The notes under the pieces are model-generated. The model made no database searches. It was not told the origin of the DNA and saw only the letters and a program-made list of their open reading frames with translations. A stretch of DNA of 8,398 nt, from the NCBI GenBank assembly GCA_017621955.1, contig JAGASB010000128.1, forward strand, positions 1-8,398, given 5' to 3'. Source of the stretch: Clostridia bacterium. Lineage in GTDB: Bacteria; Bacillota_A; Clostridia; Christensenellales; Borkfalkiaceae. Of the stretch, positions 1-5,974 are shown piece after piece (the stretch's first letter is position 1; each line of letters opens with the position of its first letter). The position numbers and the translations under genes are program-made.

Positions 1-1641
1 AAACTCAACGAAGAAGAAAGTTTTTTAGAGTGTATGAAAGCGCAAGAAGTTTTGGGCAGAAAATTGGAAAAACTGTCAGTTTACGCTATGATGAAGCACG
101 ACGAAAATACTAAGGACGCTCTTTACGACTCGCTCACTTCAAAGATAACTGCACTCGGTGCAACGCTTGGCGCAAACACGGCGTTTATAATGCCTGAACT
201 AACGTCGCTTGACCAAAGCGTACTAAATAGTTATATAGAAAATCCTAAATTTAGCGAATACGACTATTTTTTGAAAGGCGTATTAAAAGAAAAAGAACAC
301 GTTTTAAGTGAAAACGAAGAAAAACTTCTTGCTCAAAGTGCAGAAGCTTTTGGTTCTTTTAGAGAGATATTTACTAAGATTGATAACGCAGACCTTCCAC
401 TTGGCGAAGTTAAGCACGGCAAAGAGCGTATTCCGTTAAGCCACGGAACTTACGGTGTTATTATGCACGGTGAAGATAGGGCGCTTAGAAAAAAGACCTT
501 TAACAAATATTATGGAGCGTACGTTTCACTCATAAATACTATTTCTTCAACCTATTACGGCAACGTTAAAAAGGACGTGTTTTACGCTAAGGCAAGAAAG
601 TTTAACTCAGCGTTAGAGCGTGCATTGTTTGGCGAAGACGTTGATAAATGCGTTTATGAGAACCTAATTGAAAGTACTGAAAAAGCACTTCCGTCCTTGC
701 ACAAATATATGGCGGAAAAGAAAAAACTTTTAGGCTTAAAAAAGATGTATATGTATGACGTTTACGTTCCCGTCGTTGAAGGCGCAGAACTAAAACTTGA
801 ATACGAAGACGCTTACGATTTAGTTGTAAAAGGACTTCAACCACTTGGCAAAGAGTACACCGACCTTTTGTTAAAGGCAAAAAACGAACGTTGGCTTGAC
901 GTGTATGAGTCTGATGGAAAGAGAAGCGGTGCGTATAGCGTATGCGTTTACGATACTCACCCGTACGTTTTACTAAACTATCAAAAAACCACGCACGACG
1001 TGTTTACGATAGCGCACGAAATGGGGCATAGCATACACTCATATTTTTCAAACCGTACTCAGCCGTACTTTAAAGCCGATTATAGAATTTTCGTTGCAGA
1101 AGTAGCAAGCACGGTAAACGAAGTTTTGCTTATACGCTATATGTTAAACACCGAAAAGGATAAAAAATTAAAAAAATATTTGTTATCGTATTTACTTGAA
1201 ATGATAAGGACGACGCTTTTCCGTCAAACGCAGTTTGCAGAGTTTGAAGCGTATTCTCATAAGATGGTAGAAAGTGGCGAACCGCTTACCAAAGAAAACC
1301 TTTCAGAAGAATATTTAAGGCTAAACAAAAAGTATTACGGAAAGGCAGTGGAAAGCCAAGGCAATATCAAATACGAATGGGCAAGAATACCGCATTTTTA
1401 CAGAGCGTTTTACGTTTATAAATATGCAACGGGCATAATTTCAGCGCTTGCAATAGCGGATAGAATACTAAACGAAGGTCAAACTGCCGTGGACGATTAC
1501 TTTAAGTTTTTATCGTCAGGCGGTAGCGATAACCCCGTTGAACTATTAAAAATTGCGGGCGTAGATTTAACTGATAAAGAGCCGTTCGTCAAGGCGTTTA
1601 AGGTGTTTGACCAAACGTTAAAAGAGTTTATAAGTTTATAA
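1..1641 (+). CDS. pepF: Oligoendopeptidase F, M3 family zinc metallopeptidase (5' end outside the window)
   Basis: Cytoplasmic zinc endopeptidase of family M3 that trims short peptides. The zinc site HEMGH is encoded at 1015-1029, with the upstream context FTIA and downstream SIHSYF typical of PepF. The third ligand is the Glu of AEVAST at 1099-1101, 28 residues after the first His. The C-terminal part (RIPHFYRAFYVYKYATG, then NPVELLKIAGVD) is the usual PepF helical substrate-channel region. The first ATG in this frame is at 34, but the frame is open back to base 1 (KLNEEESFLEC precedes that Met), and the sequence there aligns with an internal part of the N-terminal helical domain. The true start therefore lies upstream and roughly 50-60 residues are missing; 546 residues are visible against about 600 for the family. 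The stop at 1639-1641 is 15 bases from dnaB. Family assignment is secure; the physiological substrate is unknown. Confidence 0.93.
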   Translation, partial: KLNEEESFLECMKAQEVLGRKLEKLSVYAMMKHDENTKDALYDSLTSKITALGATLGANTAFIMPELTSLDQSVLNSYIENPKFSEYDYFLKGVLKEKEHVLSENEEKLLAQSAEAFGSFREIFTKIDNADLPLGEVKHGKERIPLSHGTYGVIMHGEDRALRKKTFNKYYGAYVSLINTISSTYYGNVKKDVFYAKARKFNSALERALFGEDVDKCVYENLIESTEKALPSLHKYMAEKKKLLGLKKMYMYDVYVPVVEGAELKLEYEDAYDLVVKGLQPLGKEYTDLLLKAKNERWLDVYESDGKRSGAYSVCVYDTHPYVLLNYQKTTHDVFTIAHEMGHSIHSYFSNRTQPYFKADYRIFVAEVASTVNEVLLIRYMLNTEKDKKLKKYLLSYLLEMIRTTLFRQTQFAEFEAYSHKMVESGEPLTKENLSEEYLRLNKKYYGKAVESQGNIKYEWARIPHFYRAFYVYKYATGIISALAIADRILNEGQTAVDDYFKFLSSGGSDNPVELLKIAGVDLTDKEPFVKAFKVFDQTLKEFISL

Positions 1642-1642
1642 C

Positions 1643-1650
1643 AAAAGGAG
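1643..1650 (+). promoter_or_regulatory. Ribosome binding site of dnaB
   Basis: AAAAGGAG ends 6 bases before the ATG at 1657, right after the pepF stop. It fixes the dnaB start and indicates independent initiation within a co-transcribed string. Confidence 0.8.
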
Positions 1651-1656
1651 AAAATT

Positions 1657-2103
1657 ATGGCAAAGACTACTGCAAAAAATAGAATAATTGGCGATATGCC
1701 ACACAGTCTTGAAGCAGAACAAGCACTTTTAGGGTGCTTATTGTTAGATACAAGAATTCAACTTGAAATCGGTGCGCTACTAAAAGAAGAAGATTTCTTT
1801 GCGGAATCACACAAGCATATATTTCACGCAATGCTTGAAATAATAGGTGCAAATCAACCCGTAGATATGGTAACACTTTCCGATGTGCTTGAAAAGTCTG
1901 GAACGCTTACACAGGCGGGAGGTATTGAATATATAGCACAACTAACGAACGTAATACCGTCGTCAGCAAACTATCACCGCTATCTTGATATAGTTACGCG
2001 TGACAGCCTTTTGAGAAAACTTATTTTAGGTTCTGCTTCTATTATCAGTGAATGTACGTCAAGCATGGATAAAAACACAGCACTTGCATATGCGGAAAAA
2101 TAG
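1657..2103 (+). CDS. dnaB: Replicative DNA helicase DnaB, N-terminal fragment, ended by a frame break
   Basis: This is the N-terminal collar domain and start of the linker of the hexameric replication-fork helicase, 148 residues. Family hallmarks are visible: PHSLEAEQALLG near residue 15, then FFAESHKHIFHAML, PVDMVTLSDVLEKSGTL and the GGIEYIAQLTNVIPSSAN block. The start is fixed by AAAAGGAG six bases upstream. The frame stops at TAG (2101-2103) just after AEK, where DnaB proteins normally continue through the linker helix into the ATPase domain. That continuation is present in the -1 frame, beginning I-V-Y-D-I-S at 2100. On its own the fragment lacks every catalytic motif and could not unwind DNA. 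Either the genome or assembly lost one A from the A-run at 2096-2100, or ribosomes slip there. An essential gene is unlikely to be truly broken without a second copy elsewhere. Confidence 0.85.
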   Translation: MAKTTAKNRIIGDMPHSLEAEQALLGCLLLDTRIQLEIGALLKEEDFFAESHKHIFHAMLEIIGANQPVDMVTLSDVLEKSGTLTQAGGIEYIAQLTNVIPSSANYHRYLDIVTRDSLLRKLILGSASIISECTSSMDKNTALAYAEK

Positions 2104-2105
2104 TT
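2094..2105 (+). other. Frame break in dnaB at an A5 run followed by TAG
   Basis: The zero-frame codons are GCG GAA AAA TAG. Re-reading one A gives AAA ATA GTT TAC GAT, which restores a continuous DnaB linker. A missing A (A5 instead of A6) or a -1 slip of the Lys codon AAA onto the overlapping AAA would both join the halves. The preceding codon is GAA, so this is not the classical A-AAA-AAG type heptamer. I see no upstream stimulatory Shine-Dalgarno sequence. The only nearby downstream pairings are weak and AT-rich: ATTTCA 2112-2117 with TGAAAT 2135-2140, or CACAA 2129-2133 with TTGTG 2140-2144. An indel is the more likely explanation. Confidence 0.8.
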
Positions 2106-2141
2106 TACGATATTTCAAATCAAGCAGACACAAGTGAAATT

Positions 2142-3179
2142 GTGCAGATAGAAAAAGTTTTGCCTGATGTAATTTTTAAAATTGAAGAATTATGTAAAGA
2201 TAAATCAAAGTTAAAAGGTATAAAATCGGGTTATGCTAACATCGATGCTATTATCAATAGTTTTCAAAAGGGAGCTATGATAGTATTGGCTGCTCGTCCA
2301 TCAGTTGGTAAAACGTCGTTAGCAATGAATATTGTTGAGAATATAGCATTGAATGGTTATTCTTGCGCAGTTTTCTCTTTGGAAATGACAAAAGATGAGA
2401 TAGTTGAAAGAATGCTTTGTTCTGTTAGCGGTGTTCCTATGGGTAATACCAAAAGAGGAAAAGTTGATAGTTTAGAATGGAGAAAATTACTTCGAGCAAA
2501 AGAACTTTTGGCAAAAGCGAAAATTTTTATAGATGACTCATCTATAATTCGTCCAAGAGAAATAATGTCAAAGTGTAGGCGTATTAAAAGAAAACATGGA
2601 TTAGATTTTGTAATGATAGACTATATTGGTCTTATGACACCAGATAGAGTTAGAAGTAGCGATAGTAGACAAAATGAAATCAGTGAAATATCAAGAAGTT
2701 TGAAAATTTTGGCAAAAGAGTTGGAAGTTCCTGTATTAGCTCTTTCGCAACTAAATCGTGCGGTAGAAACAAGAAAAGGTAGACCGCAACTTTCTGATCT
2801 TCGTGAATCGGGTGCAATCGAACAAGACGCAGATATAGTTATGTTTATCCACCGTCCTGATAAAGGGGCAACTGAAACAGAAATAGCAGAAGGCAAAGTA
2901 AAAAAGAATGTTGCAGAGATAATTGTGGAAAAGAATAGAAGCGGAAAAACTGATACGGCAAGGCTATACTTTAAAGGCGAATGCACTAAGTTTATCAACC
3001 TTAACGAAGAAACGGGCGAACCCGATGATGAAGATGGTGAAAGACCGCAAAACAATCAAAACGTTTCAGCAAGTGGATATGAACCTTTACCGCCGTCAAA
3101 TGAAGACTTCCCCGAACCACCACCCGAAGACTTTGATAGCGCAAACGTAGTTAAGTCGGTTGACGATGAACTTTTTTAA
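2142..3179 (+). CDS. dnaB: Replicative DNA helicase DnaB, linker and RecA-like ATPase domain (3' part of split gene)
   Basis: This C-terminal part carries the helicase motor. Walker A ARPSVGKT is at 2292-2315, FSLEM follows, then CRRIKRKHGLDFVMIDYIGLM with Walker B Asp at 2619, LSQLNRAVETRKGRP, and DLRESGAIEQDADIV. The frame is open from 2100. The first possible start, GTG at 2142, has no ribosome site and sits mid-linker, so separate translation is doubtful. Rejoined with the upstream fragment the protein would be 507 residues, against roughly 440-470 usual. The surplus is mostly a C-terminal tail of about 58 residues (3003-3176) that is acidic and proline-rich and ends SVDDELF. The usual Gln of the DYLQL motif is Gly here (DYIGL). 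Base composition and codon choice from about 2101 to 2760 differ from both flanks. The stop overlaps alternative start codons of tsaC. Confidence 0.87.
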   Translation: MQIEKVLPDVIFKIEELCKDKSKLKGIKSGYANIDAIINSFQKGAMIVLAARPSVGKTSLAMNIVENIALNGYSCAVFSLEMTKDEIVERMLCSVSGVPMGNTKRGKVDSLEWRKLLRAKELLAKAKIFIDDSSIIRPREIMSKCRRIKRKHGLDFVMIDYIGLMTPDRVRSSDSRQNEISEISRSLKILAKELEVPVLALSQLNRAVETRKGRPQLSDLRESGAIEQDADIVMFIHRPDKGATETEIAEGKVKKNVAEIIVEKNRSGKTDTARLYFKGECTKFINLNEETGEPDDEDGERPQNNQNVSASGYEPLPPSNEDFPEPPPEDFDSANVVKSVDDELF

Positions 3180-3180
3180 T

Positions 3181-4170
3181 ATGCAAACGGAAATTATAAA
3201 AATAACGGATGAAAGCGTTGAAAGGGCAAAAGAACTTTTGCTCAACGGACAAGTGGTGGCAATCCCAACTGAAACAGTTTACGGTTTAGGCGCAGTCGGT
3301 ACTGACGCTAACGCAGTAAAGAAAATTTTTGAAGTAAAAGGTAGACCGTCAGACAATCCATTAATAGCGCACGTCCATAAAGATTACGATATAAATAAAC
3401 TTGTAAAAATCGAATACGCATACGTTTTTGATTTGATGAAGTCATATATGCCAGGACCACTAACGCTTGTGTTTAACAGTAAGGGTGTGGTTTGTCGTGA
3501 AGCGGTGTGCGGTGGCGAAACGCTTGCGGTGAGAGTTCCGTCGCATAAAGGTTGTCAAAAACTTTTAAGGGCAGTTGATGCACCTATCGTTGCGCCTAGT
3601 GCAAACCTTTCAAAACATACAAGTCCTGTTACAGCAAAACACGTTTACGACGACTTAAACGGTAAAGTACCGCTTATTCTTGACGGTGGAAAATGCACGG
3701 GCGGAATTGAAAGCACGGTTCTTGACGTAACGGGCGAAGTTCCAAGGATACTAAGGGCGGGGCTTATCACCAAAGAAATGATTGAAAAGGTTTGTGGTAA
3801 GTGTGAGATTGCCGAGCATAAAGAGGGCGATAGAGTTAAGTCGCCTGGTGTAAAATATAAGCATTATCGCCCACACTGTGAAACGGCATTGTTTTACCCC
3901 GACCAAATAGATAAAGTCATAGAACTTTATGATAGTGAAAGTAAAGCGGGCAAAACCGTATATATAATGTGTAGCGACGCTCAGTCAAAGAAGTTTAGCG
4001 GTAAAAAAGTACTAAACTTAGGTAAAAGCGGTGAAGAAATCGCATCGAATTTATACGATAAACTTTTAGAGGGCGAAAAGAAAGCACATTTGATAATAGC
4101 CGTTGCAATGGAAAGTGAAGACGGCGTATATCTGGGAATAATGAACAGATTAAGGAAGTCTTGCGGATGA
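3181..4170 (+). CDS. tsaC: L-threonylcarbamoyladenylate synthase, Sua5 type with C-terminal domain
   Basis: Makes threonylcarbamoyl-AMP from threonine, bicarbonate and ATP for the universal t6A37 modification of ANN-decoding tRNAs; TsaD and its partners then transfer the group. The YrdC-type catalytic domain shows AIPTETVYGLGA near residue 28, KGRPSDNPLIAHV near 54, LAVRVPSH, APSANLS and GGIESTVLD. The linker SPGVKYKHYRP near residue 233 leads into the C-terminal Sua5 domain that closes over the active site, ending GIMNRLRK. At 329 residues it is full length for Sua5 and longer than stand-alone TsaC. I chose ATG 3181, one base after the dnaB stop, because MQTEIIKI fits the family N-terminus. 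TTG 3160 and ATG 3166 are in frame but have no better ribosome site. No Shine-Dalgarno sequence is visible, so restart after dnaB is likely. The 3' end overlaps ywlE by ATGA. Confidence 0.92.
   Translation: MQTEIIKITDESVERAKELLLNGQVVAIPTETVYGLGAVGTDANAVKKIFEVKGRPSDNPLIAHVHKDYDINKLVKIEYAYVFDLMKSYMPGPLTLVFNSKGVVCREAVCGGETLAVRVPSHKGCQKLLRAVDAPIVAPSANLSKHTSPVTAKHVYDDLNGKVPLILDGGKCTGGIESTVLDVTGEVPRILRAGLITKEMIEKVCGKCEIAEHKEGDRVKSPGVKYKHYRPHCETALFYPDQIDKVIELYDSESKAGKTVYIMCSDAQSKKFSGKKVLNLGKSGEEIASNLYDKLLEGEKKAHLIIAVAMESEDGVYLGIMNRLRKSCG
4152..4158 (+). promoter_or_regulatory. Ribosome binding site of ywlE inside the end of tsaC
   Basis: AAGGAAG lies 8 bases before ATG 4167. It favours this start over the in-frame TTG at 4161, which would be only 2 bases away. 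Confidence 0.7.
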
Positions 4171-4619
4171 AAAATAAACGCATATTGTTCGTGTGTACGG
4201 GCAACACCTGCCGTAGTCCTATGGCAGAGATAATACTTAAAAACAAACTTAAATACGCAGGGATTACGGGTATAAGGGTTTCAAGTGCGGGGCTAAGTGC
4301 AACGGACGGCGCAAAGATGAGTAAAAACTCGTTTGAAGCGTTAAAACTTTTGGGTTATAAACCCTATGGGTTTAAGTCTAAGCAAATCACGGTCGAACTC
4401 ATAAAAAAATCCGACCTAATTTTGTGTATGACTGCAAGTCATAAGTTGGCGCTATGCACGTTTAACAACGTGTACACGATAAAAGAAGCCGTGGGTGGCG
4501 AAGACATTTTAGACCCTTACGGCGGAAATATAAACGTATATATTAAAACGTCGCATCAGTTAGAAGATGCGTGCAATTTAATTATAGAAAAAATTTTAGA
4601 GAGTAAAGGAGAAAACTAA
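4167..4619 (+). CDS. ywlE: Low-molecular-weight phosphatase, YwlE-type protein-arginine phosphatase
   Basis: Cytoplasmic phosphatase of the LMW-PTP fold, 150 residues. The P-loop VCTGNTCRSPMAE places the nucleophile at Cys10 and the phosphate-binding Arg at 16. Thr14 (the T of GNTC) corresponds to the Thr that gives Bacillus YwlE its preference for phospho-arginine; tyrosine phosphatases usually have Ile or Leu there. The general acid is Asp116 in DILDPYGG, and the following INVYIKTSHQLED block also matches YwlE rather than eukaryotic-type LMW-PTP. It would therefore remove the mark placed by McsB, which is encoded about 1.7 kb downstream on the same strand. The start at ATG 4167 overlaps the tsaC stop (ATGA) and has AAGGAAG 8 bases upstream. 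The order tsaC-ywlE-rpiB is also known from other Firmicutes. Fold and family are secure; phospho-arginine specificity is inferred from Thr14 and context. Confidence 0.88.
   Translation: MKNKRILFVCTGNTCRSPMAEIILKNKLKYAGITGIRVSSAGLSATDGAKMSKNSFEALKLLGYKPYGFKSKQITVELIKKSDLILCMTASHKLALCTFNNVYTIKEAVGGEDILDPYGGNINVYIKTSHQLEDACNLIIEKILESKGEN
4605..4611 (+). promoter_or_regulatory. Ribosome binding site of rpiB
   Basis: AAAGGAG inside the last codons of ywlE, 9 bases before ATG 4621. Confidence 0.75.
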
Positions 4620-4620
4620 T

Positions 4621-5073
4621 ATGAAAGTTGCAATCGGTTGCGACCACGGTGGAATAAACTTAAAGCCCGTGCTTATCGATTATCTTAACAAAAAAGGCAT
4701 TGAATTTGAAGACTTTGGTACTTATGACACAAAGTCAACCGACTATAACGAATACGCACTTAAAGTGTCGAACGCCGTTGCAAGCGGAAAGTTTGATAAG
4801 GGCATTTTAATTTGCGGAACGGGAATAGGAATGAGCATCGTTGCAAATAAAGTTAAAGGAATTCGTTGCGGACACTGTCACGACGTGTTTTCAGCAAAGA
4901 TGACAAGACTTCATAACGATGCAAACGTGCTTGCCATGGGTGAAAGGGTTGTTGGACCTGGACTTATGGTAGAAATTGTAGACGCATTTTTATCTACCGA
5001 TTTTAGTGGGGACGAACGTCACGAAAGGCGTGTTGAAAAAATCAAAGCATTAGAAAAAGAAAATTTCAAATAA
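4621..5073 (+). CDS. rpiB: Ribose-5-phosphate isomerase B
   Basis: Interconverts ribose-5-phosphate and ribulose-5-phosphate in the non-oxidative pentose phosphate pathway. The protein is 150 residues, the normal length of the LacAB/RpiB family. Visible active-site parts are CDHGG (Asp8, His9), DFGTYD with S-T-D-Y near 39-42, the catalytic Cys65 in GILICGTGIGMSI, and His98 in RLHNDANVLAMG. Cys65 marks the RpiB Cys subtype rather than the mycobacterial Glu-type enzyme. The RCGHCHDVFSAKMTR segment agrees with Firmicute RpiB proteins; LacA/LacB or sugar-phosphate isomerases of other specificity are less likely given the neighbours but cannot be excluded by sequence alone. The start has AAAGGAG 9 bases upstream and lies 1 base after the ywlE stop, so the genes are almost certainly co-transcribed. 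Confidence 0.9.
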   Translation: MKVAIGCDHGGINLKPVLIDYLNKKGIEFEDFGTYDTKSTDYNEYALKVSNAVASGKFDKGILICGTGIGMSIVANKVKGIRCGHCHDVFSAKMTRLHNDANVLAMGERVVGPGLMVEIVDAFLSTDFSGDERHERRVEKIKALEKENFK

Positions 5074-5079
5074 TATTTT

Positions 5080-5085
5080 AAGGGG
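5080..5085 (+). promoter_or_regulatory. Ribosome binding site of the galU-like gene
   Basis: AAGGGG, 7 bases before ATG 5093, in the 19-base gap after rpiB. Confidence 0.7.
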
Positions 5086-5092
5086 TGTAAAA

Positions 5093-5968
5093 ATGGTTAA
5101 ACTAAAAAAGGCGATAATACCGGCGGCGGGTCTTGGAACAAGATTTTTGCCTATAACAAAGGCAGTTCCAAAGCCTATGCTATCGGTTCTTGATAAGCCG
5201 ACTATTCAGTACATAACCGAAGAACTTTTATCGGTTGGTATTGAAGACGTTATTATCGTTGTAAGCCCTGGTTCGGACGTTATCGAAAAGCATTTTGGAC
5301 CGGCAGAAGAACTTGAAAAAAGATTGCTTTCTGACGGCAAGCAAAAACTTTACGAAATTTCACGTCAAACGCAAAGATTTAACGTAACTTTTGCCGTACA
5401 AAGCGAACCAAACGGACTTGCCGGCGCAATATTATGTGCAGAGCCGTTCGTGAAAGACGAACCGTTTGCTCTTTTACTTGGCGATGAATTATTGCTTGCA
5501 AGCGACACACAAAAACCGTGTATGAAAAGGCTTGCTGAAATTTATGAAAGTACGGGCAAAAGCGTTATCGCAACTATGGAAGTTTTCGGTGATGACGTTA
5601 GTAAATACGGAAATATCGGCATAGCAAGCGAAGACGATGGAATTATGCAAGTAAACGCTATCGTGGAAAAGCCTAGCGTAAACGAAGCGCTTTCAAACAA
5701 CGCCATAATCGGCAGATACGTTTTATCTGGCAAGGTTATGGATATGCTTAAAACACTTAAACCAAGAAACAATGAAATTTATCTTACCGATGCGCTTGAC
5801 GTTTTAGCCGAAAACGGCGAACTTTTAGCAAGCAACTTTGAGGGCGATAGATACGACGTGGGCGATAAGTTCGGCTATATCCGCGCAAATGTTGAAGTTG
5901 CATTAAAAAGCGGTGAAATAGGCGAACAAACAAGAGAATATATTAAGGAATTAGCGGCAAAACTTTAA
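5093..5968 (+). CDS. galU: UTP--glucose-1-phosphate uridylyltransferase family protein (GalU/GtaB-like, divergent motifs)
   Basis: A 291-residue sugar-1-phosphate nucleotidyltransferase, expected to make UDP-glucose from UTP and glucose-1-phosphate for cell-envelope glycans. The nucleotide loop AAGLGTRFLPITKA is at residues 11-24, DKPTIQYITEE at 34-44, the metal Asp in LLGDE at 128-132, IVEKP at 190-194, the AIIGRYVL block at 204-211 and YDVGDKFGYIRANVEVAL at 254-271. These last three and the overall length are GalU-like. Several normally invariant GalU positions differ: KPML replaces KEML (27-30), NGLAGA replaces LGLGHA (107-112), and GDE replaces GDD (130-132). The first two resemble other family members such as thymidylyl- or guanylyltransferases, so nucleotide specificity is less certain than the fold. 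The start is set by AAGGGG 7 bases upstream. The stop is 6 bases from mcsA and in the same frame. Confidence 0.82.
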   Translation: MVKLKKAIIPAAGLGTRFLPITKAVPKPMLSVLDKPTIQYITEELLSVGIEDVIIVVSPGSDVIEKHFGPAEELEKRLLSDGKQKLYEISRQTQRFNVTFAVQSEPNGLAGAILCAEPFVKDEPFALLLGDELLLASDTQKPCMKRLAEIYESTGKSVIATMEVFGDDVSKYGNIGIASEDDGIMQVNAIVEKPSVNEALSNNAIIGRYVLSGKVMDMLKTLKPRNNEIYLTDALDVLAENGELLASNFEGDRYDVGDKFGYIRANVEVALKSGEIGEQTREYIKELAAKL

Positions 5969-5974
5969 TTAATT

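Noticed and set aside
2142..2150. GTG at 2142 as a real start of an independent helicase protein
   Set aside because: No ribosome site precedes it, it lies in the middle of the DnaB linker, and the frame is open and homologous back to 2100. It is only the first possible start codon after the frame break.
2266..2279. Internal start for the ATPase domain: AAAAGGGAG then ATG at 2277
   Set aside because: Only 2 bases separate the purine run from ATG, and starting there would cut off the first strand of the motor domain before Walker A. The purine run is explained by the codons for Gln-Lys-Gly.
2621..3055. Minus-strand open frame of 144 codons opposite dnaB
   Set aside because: It is the antisense shadow of the conserved helicase motor, with low-complexity Ser/Leu composition, no ribosome site and no recognisable domain.
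2923..3150. Plus-strand 75-codon frame inside the 3' part of dnaB
   Set aside because: It overlaps conserved DnaB coding sequence in another frame and shows no domain. I considered whether it marks a second frame break, but the main frame stays homologous to KFINL and open to its stop.
3149..3177. Possible terminator at the end of dnaB (small AGTT/AACT and GTC/GAC pairing followed by T6)
   Set aside because: The pairing is only 3-4 bp with internal loops, sits in coding sequence and is followed within a base of the dnaB stop by tsaC. The T run encodes Leu-Phe.
3160..3180. Upstream start codons TTG 3160 or ATG 3166 for tsaC
   Set aside because: They add MTMNFFN, which is only the out-of-frame reading of the dnaB tail, and neither has a better ribosome site than ATG 3181.
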